Position numbers and translations under genes: made by a program
The notes under the pieces: model-generated
Databases searched by the model: none
What the model saw: the letters and a program-made list of their open reading frames with translations, nothing else
Told to the model about the DNA's origin: nothing
In this document: in pieces, positions 8,210 through 16,141 of the stretch
How the letters are laid out: every line of letters starts with the position of its first letter
How positions within the stretch are numbered: the first letter of the stretch is position 1
NCBI GenBank assembly: GCA_040757035.1
Contig: JBFLYM010000017.1
Coordinates: 1-21,323 of the forward strand
Source: JAHJBR01 sp040757035
Lineage (GTDB): Archaea; Micrarchaeota; Micrarchaeia; Anstonellales; Bilamarchaeaceae
DNA: 21,323 nucleotides
Reading direction: 5' to 3'

Positions 8210-8674
8210 ATGAACAAATTTATGAAGATGGCTATCAAAGAAGCTTTTGAAGGATTAAAGAAAAATGACGGGGGCCCTTTTGGTGCGATTATAGTGAGAA
8301 AGGGAAAGATCATTTCAAAAGGCCATAATGAAGTTATAAAAACTAATGATCCGTCGGCTCATGCTGAAATAGTTGTAATAAGAAAAGCTTCGGCTAAATT
8401 AAAAAGATTTGATTTATCTGATTGTGAGATATATTGTTCCTGTGAACCCTGCCCTATGTGTTTTTCTGCCATTCATTGGGCAAAAATGAAGAAATTGTAT
8501 TATGGTTGCACAAAGGAAGATGCTGCAAAAATAGGTTTTGATGACAAATTTATTTATGATGTAATAAAGGGTATTTCTAAAAAGAAACAAGTTAATATAA
8601 AACAGATTAACAGAAAAGAATGTCTAAAACCATTTAAAGAATGGAAATCAAAAGAAAAAAAAATTAAATATTAA
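8210..8674 (+). CDS. guaD: Guanine deaminase-like nucleoside/base deaminase
   Basis: A 154-aa cytidine-deaminase-fold enzyme. The zinc site is H51-A-E53 (E53 the proton shuttle) with C81 and C84 in CEPCPMC. The overall pattern (GGPFGAIIV, NDPSAHAE, SCEPCPMC, then GFDDKFIYD at 109-117 and a C-terminal PFKEW) follows the bacterial guanine deaminase family more closely than tRNA adenosine deaminase TadA. Predicted reaction: guanine + H2O to xanthine + ammonia, in purine salvage. The start is 6 nt after the stop of the secreted-protein gene, so it may be read through from that operon, but a functional link is not evident. A related substrate (other purines, cytosine) cannot be excluded. Confidence 0.8.
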   Translation: MNKFMKMAIKEAFEGLKKNDGGPFGAIIVRKGKIISKGHNEVIKTNDPSAHAEIVVIRKASAKLKRFDLSDCEIYCSCEPCPMCFSAIHWAKMKKLYYGCTKEDAAKIGFDDKFIYDVIKGISKKKQVNIKQINRKECLKPFKEWKSKEKKIKY

Positions 8675-8693
8675 TCCAAAAATATTAATCCCA

Positions 8694-8727
8694 ATATACT
8701 CAACCAACTAAATTTGGTTGAGTATAT
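8694..8727. terminator. Intergenic hairpin 1 between convergent genes
   Basis: A perfect 14-bp stem (8694-8707 with 8714-8727) and a 6-nt loop CTAAAT, sitting between the convergent guaD and lonB genes. It is probably part of a bidirectional terminator; a T-run for the minus-strand transcript lies at the guaD 3' end. Its right arm overlaps the left arm of hairpin 2. Confidence 0.6.
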
Positions 8728-8760
8728 ACGATCCACGTTTTTTTAGTGGATCAGTATATA
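8723..8760. terminator. Intergenic hairpin 2, overlapping hairpin 1
   Basis: TATATAC-GATCCAC (8723-8736) pairs with GTGGATC-A-GTATATA (8746-8760), giving 14 bp with one bulged A and a loop containing seven T residues. For the plus-strand transcript the T-run in the loop and the position after guaD fit a terminator. It shares bases 8723-8727 with hairpin 1, so both cannot form fully at once. Confidence 0.55.
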
Positions 8761-8767
8761 AGTTTTC

Positions 8768-10777
8768 TCATCTTTTTTTTCTTATTTCGCGCATAATCTT
8801 TGAAACAAGTTTTTTCTTTTTTTCATTTTTTTCGAGTACATGTTCAAGTACTTCTGCAATATTGGCGGCATGAATAATTTTTATATTTTTCATTTTTTCT
8901 TTTGGAAGATAGACATCGTCTTTGTTCGCTTTTGGTATTATAACGCATTTCATTCCTGCGTCTATCGCGGCTTCTATCTTACCATTTATTCCACCGACAG
9001 GAAGTACATCTCCGCGTACAGAAAGCGAACCTGTAAGCGCATAACTCTGATCTACAGGAATGTTTTCAAGTGCTGAAATAACCGCAACTGCGATAGAAAT
9101 TGAAGCGCTATCGCCTTCAACCCCTTCATATGTCTGAAGAAATTGGATATGAATGTCTTTCTGGGAAATATCTTCGCTCTCGTATTTTTTCAGGATTGCG
9201 GAAACATTGTCCACTGCTTCTTTTGCAATTTGACCTAACTTTCCTGTCGCGATCACACGGCCTTCGCTTCTTGAGAATGATGGGGTGACTTCAGCAACTA
9301 TGGGAAGTACAAGACCGACCGTGCTTTCACCTAACACAGCGAGTCCATTCACTCTCCCTATATCAAAACCAATGGTTCCAAAAATTTGATATTCTTTTTT
9401 GCGCTCTGCAATTTTTTTACTAAGCTGATACTCTATACTCAAAAAAGTTTTCGTCCCTTTTTTCACATGTTCTGGGAGTACAAATTGCGCATTTTCATCG
9501 CGTGCAACATCACCCGCAGCGCGTATCAGTCCGCCAACCTCGCGCAAATTCATAGTAAGATGATTCTTTCTTCCTGACATTTTTTTTGCTTCTTCTATAA
9601 TATCCATTACCGCTTCTCTTGTAAAATGAGGAATTTTTCCGTCACGCTTGATTTCCTGCGCGGTAAACTGTACCAATTTGTTTCTATTCTCTTCATTATC
9701 TTCCATAGTTTCTTCCATGTATATCTCATAACCAGAACCGCGAATTCTTGAGCGCAATGCTGGATGAATGTGCTGCATATCAGGAAGATTTCCAGCCGCA
9801 ACCAAAACGAAATCGCACGCTACTGGTTCTGTTTTTACGAGCGCTCCGGAACTCATTTCGCTTTGGCCAGTAATAAAATATCTTTTTTCTTGCATAGAAG
9901 TAAGAAGCTCTTGCTGCCAATTATATTTTAAGGATGCAATTTCATCTATAAAAAGTACTCCTTTATTGGCTTTGTGTATCGCGCCGCTTTCCACCCGCAA
10001 ATGAGGCGGAGTTCCAAGCCCGCCTGATTGCAATGGATCATGTTTGACATCTCCGAGAAGCGAACCTGCCTTTGAACCAGTAGCGTCAATAAATGGAGCT
10101 GTTTTGTTTCCAGTATTATCTATAATAAGTTTTGGTTGCGGACTATCAAAAGACATCATGCGCCGTGACATTCCGCTTGCGATCCCGGAAAGCATAAAAA
10201 TAAATGACAAACCCAATACAGCTGCAAGTATGAGCCATTTTGTAGTTTCTGGAATTTGCGGGGCAAAGAAAAAGACATATATAATCAACAACCCTCCAAG
10301 CAAAAATATCAAATTAGGATTTAGTTGCTGCTGATGTGTTTCATCCTGCAGTTTTTTATATCGAATTATTCTTCTTCCAAGACCAACGCGCAATGCATCC
10401 AAAAGCAGATCAAATTTTTTATCTTCAGAGCATTTTTTTATTATGCTAAGTTCGCGTGGACTGTAATATTTTCTATATTCTGGCTTTTTGGAAAGGAATT
10501 CAAAATCTGGATATGTGGGAACTACGTGGACAAGTGGTTGGTTTTCATTCATAGGATTAGGGTAAACAAGCACATCTTCTAATTTTTCTATCGGCATTAT
10601 TTCTGCCATAGCTTGGGCGAGCATACTTTTTCCTGTTCCAGGTAGCCCTATAAGAAGTACATTGCGCTTTTGATTTGCGGCTTTTTTTATTATTTCAACT
10701 GCATTTATTTGTCCTATAACATTATCTATAAGTTTTTCAGGGACTTTTATTTCTTCGGTCGTTTTGAAATTGAGCAT
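8768..10777 (-). CDS. lonB: Archaeal LonB membrane-anchored ATP-dependent protease
   Basis: A 669-aa archaeal Lon protease, degrading misfolded and regulatory proteins at the inner face of the membrane. Walker A is GLPGTGKS (44-51) and Walker B VLFIDE (274-279). Two membrane helices at about 153-173 and 179-203 are inserted between them, the hallmark of LonB. Sensor and arginine-finger regions follow. The protease domain carries S557 (EGDSAS) and K600 (GGINGK); their 43-residue spacing equals that of characterised archaeal Lon. I chose the ATG at 10777 over the in-frame upstream start at 10819 because MLNFKTTEEIKVPEKLIDNVIGQ is the usual family beginning, an AGGTG lies 5 nt before it, and it avoids overlap with tldE. 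All catalytic residues are intact. It is the last gene of the minus-strand run. Confidence 0.95.
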   Translation of the reverse strand: MLNFKTTEEIKVPEKLIDNVIGQINAVEIIKKAANQKRNVLLIGLPGTGKSMLAQAMAEIMPIEKLEDVLVYPNPMNENQPLVHVVPTYPDFEFLSKKPEYRKYYSPRELSIIKKCSEDKKFDLLLDALRVGLGRRIIRYKKLQDETHQQQLNPNLIFLLGGLLIIYVFFFAPQIPETTKWLILAAVLGLSFIFMLSGIASGMSRRMMSFDSPQPKLIIDNTGNKTAPFIDATGSKAGSLLGDVKHDPLQSGGLGTPPHLRVESGAIHKANKGVLFIDEIASLKYNWQQELLTSMQEKRYFITGQSEMSSGALVKTEPVACDFVLVAAGNLPDMQHIHPALRSRIRGSGYEIYMEETMEDNEENRNKLVQFTAQEIKRDGKIPHFTREAVMDIIEEAKKMSGRKNHLTMNLREVGGLIRAAGDVARDENAQFVLPEHVKKGTKTFLSIEYQLSKKIAERKKEYQIFGTIGFDIGRVNGLAVLGESTVGLVLPIVAEVTPSFSRSEGRVIATGKLGQIAKEAVDNVSAILKKYESEDISQKDIHIQFLQTYEGVEGDSASISIAVAVISALENIPVDQSYALTGSLSVRGDVLPVGGINGKIEAAIDAGMKCVIIPKANKDDVYLPKEKMKNIKIIHAANIAEVLEHVLEKNEKKKKLVSKIMREIRKKR

Positions 10778-10782
10778 ATTTG

Positions 10783-10787
10783 CACCT
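10783..10787 (-). promoter_or_regulatory. Ribosome-binding site deciding the lonB start
   Basis: On the minus strand AGGTG lies 5 nt before the ATG at 10777, directly after the tldE stop codon (10788-10790). It supports translation of lonB from 10777. Confidence 0.6.
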
Positions 10788-12059
10788 TTAAGAAATAAGT
10801 AAAACATCTTTGAACGCAATCTGCGGAGAAATGAAATTTCCTGTTTGAATTTGTTCTTTTCCCATATATTCTACTTTGCTAAATAAATTAAATATGTTTT
10901 CGCTTATAATGAATCCGCGAACTGCTTTTTTTTCGTTTTTTTTAATATGAAATGCGATATTCACTTCAGCGCCAAAGTCCCCTGTTGTTGTATTTGCAGT
11001 ATGAAGTCCGTGCATAGATTCAATATATACGTATTCTTTCAATTCGTTTTCAGGATCCGAATCCGAATTTCCTGGAGAAACAACGGTATTTGAACCGCCA
11101 AGCGATGGCGCGGAACGATAATCTTTATGTATGCAATTGCCTTCTTTTTTTAATTTAGCAAGCGCTGCGGTTTCTCTGTCATAATAAAAATTTTTTACTA
11201 CTCCGCTTTCTATAAGCGGTGTTTTTTTTGAGCGTACCCCTTCGCCATCAAATGCGCTTTTTTCTTCTCCATCTGCGAGTGGATCATCATATATATTTAG
11301 ACACGGACTAAAAAGTTCTGTATTTTTTTTGTCCCAAAGCTTTGAAATTTTTCGTCTTACGCACTCGCCTGAAAAAGAATGTTCCAAAAGCTCGAAAAGT
11401 GAGGCGAGTGTTTCTTGCGAAAAAATCACCGAATATTTCCCCGACTTAATTTTTTTTGGATTTTTCATTTTCATCGCCATATAACCAGCATGCTTACCAA
11501 ATTCATATGGGTTTTCAAGCATTTTATAATGAGAATAACTCGCGCATCCAAAACCGTCGCTATTTTTGGCGTCTGCATAAACCATGATGTTTGTTCTCTT
11601 TTCATGCGCAAAAAGCGTGTTAGTATTTGCGATTGCAGTTTCGGTCCGCCCTGAAACCAAAATTATGCGTATAGGTTTGGAATATTCCTTTATTCCATGT
11701 GCGATCTTGTCAATTATTTCTTTAAAGTCTTTTTCTTCAAAGTTTGCAATCTTAGAATGATACGCTTTAATATTTGCATAATTTTGTTTCTGAGCAAACG
11801 CAAATTCGCTTTGGATTGAAAATTTTGACGACGCTAACGCACATTTTATCGCATTGCCTAATTTGGTTTTTGAATTTGAATATGAAAACCCAATTCGCTT
11901 GTCTTTAAGGACGCGTATTCCAAAACCCTGATCAGTTCCATTATTTTTTACCTTTAGCGAACCTGAAGAATAATTATAAATGTTTGTATTCTCTTTAACG
12001 TAAAATATCTCACCATCGCACAATCCAAACGAATGAAACATTTTTAATGAATCTAACAT
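10788..12059 (-). CDS. pmbA: TldE/PmbA-type subunit of the TldD/TldE peptidase
   Basis: A 423-aa member of the TldD/PmbA (U62) family. The N-terminal half has the family's QGFGIRVLKDKRIGFSYSN. The C-terminal half has the DDP...FDGEG segment, then SGVVKNFYYDRETA, GLHTANTTTGDFG and RGFIISENIFNLFSKVEYMG. No HExxxH metal motif is present, so this is the non-catalytic TldE/PmbA partner rather than TldD. In bacteria TldD-TldE forms a cytoplasmic metallopeptidase that digests unfolded or modified peptides. A tldD gene is not in this window. It lies 10 nt before the lonB start, so the two protease-related genes are probably co-transcribed. The ATG at 12059 is preceded by a 10-bp tandem repeat and only a weak ribosome-binding sequence. 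Confidence 0.88.
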   Translation of the reverse strand: MLDSLKMFHSFGLCDGEIFYVKENTNIYNYSSGSLKVKNNGTDQGFGIRVLKDKRIGFSYSNSKTKLGNAIKCALASSKFSIQSEFAFAQKQNYANIKAYHSKIANFEEKDFKEIIDKIAHGIKEYSKPIRIILVSGRTETAIANTNTLFAHEKRTNIMVYADAKNSDGFGCASYSHYKMLENPYEFGKHAGYMAMKMKNPKKIKSGKYSVIFSQETLASLFELLEHSFSGECVRRKISKLWDKKNTELFSPCLNIYDDPLADGEEKSAFDGEGVRSKKTPLIESGVVKNFYYDRETAALAKLKKEGNCIHKDYRSAPSLGGSNTVVSPGNSDSDPENELKEYVYIESMHGLHTANTTTGDFGAEVNIAFHIKKNEKKAVRGFIISENIFNLFSKVEYMGKEQIQTGNFISPQIAFKDVLLIS

Positions 12060-12066
12060 TGAAATT

Positions 12067-12103
12067 GCCTTTATTAGCCTTTATTAGTCTTTATTACTTT
12101 ATT
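12067..12103. repeat. 10-bp tandem repeat in the tldE leader
   Basis: Units GCCTTTATTA (12067-12076), GCCTTTATTA (12077-12086), GTCTTTATTA (12087-12096) and a partial CTTTATT, ending 8 bp upstream of tldE. On the transcribed strand this is A-rich, so it is not a U-tract terminator. Copy-number change would move the upstream gene relative to tldE and alter the leader. Confidence 0.75.
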
Positions 12104-12165
12104 GCCTTTTTTGGTTTTTGTTTGCCTTTAATTTGGAATTTATGAAAGAATTCTACTTCGGCAGG

Positions 12166-13119
12166 TTATACTTTCATTGGTGTAATCGTTCCATATTTTG
12201 AATAATCTGGTGTAGTTATATTTAAGTAGATTGGAATTGAAACATAAACAGGATATTCGCCATCATTCTTCATTATTACATCCACTGCAATTATACTATT
12301 TGGTATACTATTTTTTAATACGTAAAAAGAACCATCATTATCTTCTATTTTTTTTATAAATATTTTGAAAAAAGCACCAGTAGTATAAGTTACATTAAAT
12401 TCATTATTGCCATGCCTAGATATAAATCCTTCACTTAGATATGTACCGTTTGCATCAGTAATATTTATTTTTACATATCTATCATTTGGCAAACCACTAT
12501 AATTAAAATCTCCAATTAAATCACGTATCAAATCGGTTGAAAACGAAATTGTATAATTTGTAAAATTTGCATGGGGCGAACTTAACAATTTTGTTTTTTC
12601 TGCTGTTTCGTATCCTGGTATAAAAACAACGCCATTTGAAAAATTATATGTCATTCCATTTGATGAAACGTTCGATATATCTATGGTAAAATTTCCATTA
12701 AACTTGGGTGCTTGCTGCCGAAGTTTTTGAGTATAATTATCTATGAGTCCAGTGAAGTTTGAAATATTTTCTGCAGAAGTAAATGAGATACCGACATAAG
12801 ATGCATTTATCCTGTATAACATTGGATTATCAGAAGTCAAATGGGTAAGATCATATGCAATATCATCAAAATAATACTCGGCGTATTTGATTGCTGAAAC
12901 ACTTTGATGCGCTGTAACAATATAATGGAATATAAGCTGAAAACCAAAAATTAATTCAATGAGTAACGCCGCTATCAAGAGAGTAATTAATGAATTCATA
13001 AAACCTTTGCATGCCTTTGCTGGCGCCGTCGCCGTGTGGTGGTGAATACCATAGCGGTCATATGCTCCTTTGGCTATGTTTATATTGGAATCTGTGTTTT
13101 CTATCTTTTTGTCAATCAT
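12166..13119 (-). CDS. Pilin-like protein E (317 aa, long leader)
   Basis: The largest and last of five pilin-like proteins. A 39-residue hydrophilic leader ends in CKG, followed by FMNSLITLLIAALLIELIFG (residues 40-59), a single membrane helix. K38-G39/F40 resembles a class III prepilin-peptidase site, but no acidic residue sits at +5, so cleavage is less certain than for the other four. The C-terminal 240 residues are beta-rich, with many N-X-S/T sequons (NISNFTG, NFTNYT), and are presumably extracellular. The start overlaps the stop of the upstream gene by 4 nt (ATGA), showing translational coupling. The size fits a filament-tip or adhesive minor pilin; this is inference. The alternative is a simple single-pass surface protein. 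Confidence 0.7.
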   Translation of the reverse strand: MIDKKIENTDSNINIAKGAYDRYGIHHHTATAPAKACKGFMNSLITLLIAALLIELIFGFQLIFHYIVTAHQSVSAIKYAEYYFDDIAYDLTHLTSDNPMLYRINASYVGISFTSAENISNFTGLIDNYTQKLRQQAPKFNGNFTIDISNVSSNGMTYNFSNGVVFIPGYETAEKTKLLSSPHANFTNYTISFSTDLIRDLIGDFNYSGLPNDRYVKINITDANGTYLSEGFISRHGNNEFNVTYTTGAFFKIFIKKIEDNDGSFYVLKNSIPNSIIAVDVIMKNDGEYPVYVSIPIYLNITTPDYSKYGTITPMKV

Positions 13120-13520
13120 TTAAACCACATTTGGGATTTAGCAAAATAAAGTTCGGCATTCGTATAAAATGTTCTATAAGTTGTGTAGTATGTTCTAATT
13201 TGCGAGCACGCTTCTTTTTGGGCTTCAAAAACAGTGTTATTACTTGAATTTGTGATTGTAATTCTTGCACATATATTTGGCGGAAGATGGTTTATTGCAC
13301 GTCTGATTTCGTATGGCTTGCTTATACTTTGCGCCAATAAACCAGATTTTTCCAATGATGTCATAAAGCTCATCGAAAATGATTGCAAATATAGCGAATT
13401 TGTATTAGTAATATCAGAATAATTTTGCGAGATTACAATTATCATTATTTCTGCGAGCAGAAGAAGCGCAAGTAGCGAATCAAAAGTAAATAAAAATCCT
13501 CTTTTTGTCCTCATTCTCAT
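13116..13520 (-). CDS. Pilin-like protein D (134 aa)
   Basis: A short secreted-type protein. Leader MRMRTKRG, then FLFTFDSLLALLLLAEIMIIVI, a membrane helix with D at +6 after a possible R7-G8/F9 processing site. The remaining 100 residues are hydrophilic, with two cysteines (C68-like NICARI and EACSQI) that could form a disulfide, and N-X-S/T sequons. It overlaps the genes on both sides by 4 nt (ATGA type). It resembles archaeal FlaG/pseudopilin-like small proteins in architecture only; no family was recognised. A minor-pilin role is inferred from the row of neighbours with the same plan. Confidence 0.7.
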   Translation of the reverse strand: MRMRTKRGFLFTFDSLLALLLLAEIMIIVISQNYSDITNTNSLYLQSFSMSFMTSLEKSGLLAQSISKPYEIRRAINHLPPNICARITITNSSNNTVFEAQKEACSQIRTYYTTYRTFYTNAELYFAKSQMWFK

Positions 13521-14005
13521 CTTGAAACCCTTATATATACAATTACCGGTGAATTATTTATTGTGGAAATACGCTGGAACGAAAGTAAATTTGTAGAATT
13601 TGCCGATCCAATTGAATAGATGGGCAGGTTTGTGTAATAATCCGATATAACAATGGAAATATTATGTTCCGAAAGTCCAAGTCGGTTTACTACAAAAGAA
13701 TAATTTTGTACAAATGATGAATTAAGCGCAGTTATTTTGCGTATATCCAATACTCCATTTTGTTCTGCCATACCAAAATTATTTACTTCTTCAAGTGATA
13801 AAAAATTCCAATTATGCGGATCACCAGCACTAAGAAGCTGCTCCGTTGCATAAAATGATCTTAATTCAATGTTTTTCTCTTTCTGAAATGTGGAAATGTT
13901 TGAATAAGCCATGGAAAACAAAATAAATCCTGTTAGTATTATTATCATGAGGCCGATCATTCCGATTAAGGCATCGAGAACAGAAAGCTGGCCTTTGCTA
14001 ACCAA
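13517..14005 (-). CDS. Pilin-like protein C (162 aa)
   Basis: Leader MVSKG, then QLSVLDALIGMIGLMIIILTGFILFSM. The site K4-G5/Q6 followed by a helix with D at +6 is a typical archaeal type IV pilin-like (class III) start. The rest is a mixed hydrophilic domain with sequons (NSSFVQNYS, NISIVIS). It begins 8 nt inside the preceding gene and ends in a 4-nt overlap with the next one, so all three are one transcript. Probably a minor pilin; the function is inferred from the motif and context. Confidence 0.75.
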   Translation of the reverse strand: MVSKGQLSVLDALIGMIGLMIIILTGFILFSMAYSNISTFQKEKNIELRSFYATEQLLSAGDPHNWNFLSLEEVNNFGMAEQNGVLDIRKITALNSSFVQNYSFVVNRLGLSEHNISIVISDYYTNLPIYSIGSANSTNLLSFQRISTINNSPVIVYIRVSR

Positions 14006-14375
14006 TATAAACTACCCCACCTATATTTTTTATAGATATTTCTTGAGATGGAAAAGATTGGATTACAGTTGTATTTGTAAGCAGTGGCCAATCATAAATT
14101 GCCCCATTTTTCTCCACAACTAACGAACGATCTCCGATCCATACTGTTGCATTTTTTCCAAATAGATTAACACTTGCAAAAGTTCCATTACCTGCAAGAA
14201 AAACAGAATTTGTTGCCGAACCAAGAGTGGATGCTATAAAAAATGCGTCCATTGAATTTTTTATACTTGTAACGTTAGTGACATGACCGCTGAAGACAGA
14301 AAACATTGTGATAAAAATAATAAGTGCTACGACAAATATTATAAGCATTTCAATTAATACATGTCCTTTCGCCAT
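13998..14375 (-). CDS. Pilin-like protein B (125 aa)
   Basis: Very short leader MAKG, then HVLIEMLIIFVVALIIFITMFSVF. K3-G4/H5 with E at +5 matches the classic type IV pilin processing pattern (Gly -1, Glu +5). The globular part is about 95 residues, with sequons (NVTSIK, NGTFAS, NTTVIQ) and beta-rich strands toward the C terminus. It overlaps pilin-like gene C by 8 nt and follows gene A by 43 nt. Most likely a small minor pilin or pseudopilin. Confidence 0.78.
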   Translation of the reverse strand: MAKGHVLIEMLIIFVVALIIFITMFSVFSGHVTNVTSIKNSMDAFFIASTLGSATNSVFLAGNGTFASVNLFGKNATVWIGDRSLVVEKNGAIYDWPLLTNTTVIQSFPSQEISIKNIGGVVYIG

Positions 14376-14418
14376 AAATTCTTCACTTCAACACTTTGAT
14401 ATTATCAATTTTTGAAAA

Positions 14419-15165
14419 TCAATGAACTTCAGCATATATACTTATTGTTTGATTGTCACTAACATTTGAAGATGCTGCACTAAAATTTATGTAACCGACA
14501 TAACTACCTGTTGTAGTTGTAGATGAAATTGTTATTGTTACGATTTTATCTTGGTATGGCGCAATATTAAAATTTAAATCACTTACGACAAGAGACGCAC
14601 CTGTGTGCGGCCAATAAACTGTTCCATTCACAGTTATATATTCATTCACAAGATTTGTTAATGTTATATTGGTAGCTTTAACAGAAGTTGGCGGAAGCAC
14701 TGAAGAAACAAGATAGACACTTGGTTTGTATAACGCAGTTCCAATATATACTGAGTTACCACGTGAAGTGAAAACCATTTCATGCATGCCTTCTGATTCT
14801 GGAAGTGCTCCGGAAATTGGAAATTCCATAGTTTCAACTAAAGTGGTCTCCATTGTTCTGATTAATATAGAATTGTTTATTATTCCCGAATACGTGGAGT
14901 TATAGGTTTCGGGAAATGATAATACAATTATTTTTGATGCTCCCTCGCCCTGCATGTAGACCTCTTTTGCAGTATTTGAAATATCCAAAAGGAGTTTATA
15001 TGATTCGCTATTTTCTTTTTTTATATTAATATCTGCTATTTGTTCATATGTCAACCAGGATAAAATGCTAAGGATCACTATACTTACTGCGAATAAAATA
15101 AGAAATTCAATACTCGCTTGTCCTTTTTGGTTTTTTGGTTTTTTATATGCTTTTTTTATCTTCAT
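14419..15165 (-). CDS. Class III signal peptide pilin-like protein A (248 aa)
   Basis: A 15-residue basic leader ending QKG, then QASIEFLILFAVSIVILSILS. K14-G15/QASIEFL is the textbook archaeal class III signal (the QxSxEFL motif of DUF361 pilins), giving Glu at +5. Residues 130-248 form a beta-rich domain (SVKATNITLTNLVNEYITVNGTVYW, then NFNIAPYQDKIVTITISS) that looks like a CARDB/Ig-type fold, with sequons. It lies 7 nt after the KaiC-like gene, so the two are surely co-transcribed. Probably exported and processed by a prepilin peptidase encoded elsewhere; a filament or adhesion role is likely. Confidence 0.85.
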   Translation of the reverse strand: MKIKKAYKKPKNQKGQASIEFLILFAVSIVILSILSWLTYEQIADINIKKENSESYKLLLDISNTAKEVYMQGEGASKIIVLSFPETYNSTYSGIINNSILIRTMETTLVETMEFPISGALPESEGMHEMVFTSRGNSVYIGTALYKPSVYLVSSVLPPTSVKATNITLTNLVNEYITVNGTVYWPHTGASLVVSDLNFNIAPYQDKIVTITISSTTTTGSYVGYINFSAASSNVSDNQTISIYAEVH

Positions 15166-15172
15166 AGATTCA

Positions 15173-16039
15173 CTATTTCACAAAACCAAACACTTGCGCC
15201 TCAGGAAATACCACTATCCCCTTATTAGTAATAGTAAACGGACAGATTTTTTCCTTGTGCGAAGTATCCCGCATTTTTATTACTTCTATTGCCCGGCTTC
15301 TTGAAAGCTCTTTGCGTAAATAATATGTAAATATTACGCCATCCGAAAGGAAAATTGATCTATCTTGAGTGCGCTGCAGTTCTATTTCTCCTACTTCTGC
15401 TATAACAAGTGCGGTCATTCCCCAGCGTTTTAATATGTTGAAAAGATCAAGAATTGCTTCGCTTTCCTTATACGCGTTTTCAAAAAGCAAGGTATATGTA
15501 GTGAGCGAGTCTATCGCGATACGTTTCGCATTTATATTATCTATTGTGTCTTTAATTGAACCGCCTCCTTCACTTATTATTGCATCAACTTCGTGTGGTT
15601 CGTATTTTATAAATGCAAATTTATTTTCGGCTTCTAATTTCTTTAAATCATAGCCAAAAAGTTGCGCATGTCTATATACCGCTTCTTTAGTTTCATTGAA
15701 TGAGATATATACACCATTTTCATTGTATCTGGTAATCCCATTGTATAAATACTGGAGAGCGAAAATAGTTTTTCCTGTTCCTGCGCCACCAGAAAGCATT
15801 ATTGTGCTTCCGCGTACGAACCCACCCTGTATTATATTATCAAATCCCTTTATTCCGGTTGGGACGCGTTCTATATCTAAATTTGATTCTGACACAACAA
15901 AAGAAAGATCTTCATGAAGTTTTTTTGAAATCTCCGCAAACTTTTCGCTGGCTTTGATTTCTAATTTCGGGTTGGTTTGGGAAGCTTTTCGCGTACTATC
16001 AGTTGATGGTTGTTTTTGTGGATTATTTAATTTTGGCAT
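15173..16039 (-). CDS. KaiC-like RecA-fold ATPase
   Basis: A 288-aa single KaiC-domain protein, first in a pilin-like operon. VPTGIKGFDNIIQGGF (59-74) is the family start. Walker A is GGAGTGKT (84-91). The segment YISFNET (111-117) is where KaiC proteins carry two catalytic Glu; here the first is Asn and the second (E116) is kept. Walker B is RIAIDSLT (173-180). The end has IKMRDTSHKEK and FTITNKGIVVFP. The N-terminal 45 residues are polar and probably flexible. KaiC-like proteins in archaea act as ATP-dependent regulators or assembly cofactors, such as archaellum ArlH. The position beside pilins suggests a similar job here; this is inference. The ATG at 16039 was preferred to an in-frame TTG at 16048 because it fits a TATA box 26 nt upstream. 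Confidence 0.88.
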   Translation of the reverse strand: MPKLNNPQKQPSTDSTRKASQTNPKLEIKASEKFAEISKKLHEDLSFVVSESNLDIERVPTGIKGFDNIIQGGFVRGSTIMLSGGAGTGKTIFALQYLYNGITRYNENGVYISFNETKEAVYRHAQLFGYDLKKLEAENKFAFIKYEPHEVDAIISEGGGSIKDTIDNINAKRIAIDSLTTYTLLFENAYKESEAILDLFNILKRWGMTALVIAEVGEIELQRTQDRSIFLSDGVIFTYYLRKELSRSRAIEVIKMRDTSHKEKICPFTITNKGIVVFPEAQVFGFVK

Positions 16040-16060
16040 ATCAACCAAATCAATTAAAAG

Positions 16061-16068
16061 ATTTATAA
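16061..16068 (-). promoter_or_regulatory. TATA box of the KaiC/pilin operon
   Basis: On the minus strand TTATAAAT is centred about 26 nt before the ATG at 16039. This predicts a leaderless or near-leaderless transcript for the long minus-strand run. Confidence 0.5.
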
Positions 16069-16091
16069 TATTTTGTGTACAATTTAAAAGG

Positions 16092-16101
16092 TATATAAAA
16101 A
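16092..16101 (+). promoter_or_regulatory. TATA box of the divergent membrane-protein operon
   Basis: TATATAAAAA on the plus strand lies only about 25 bp from the minus-strand TATA box. Transcription is expected near 16120, leaving a leader of about 20 nt before the ATG at 16142. The two promoters are close enough for one regulator to control both directions. Confidence 0.5.
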
Positions 16102-16141
16102 ATATACTCTCTAAAAGGTGTACTCCTCAAAAGGCAGAATT

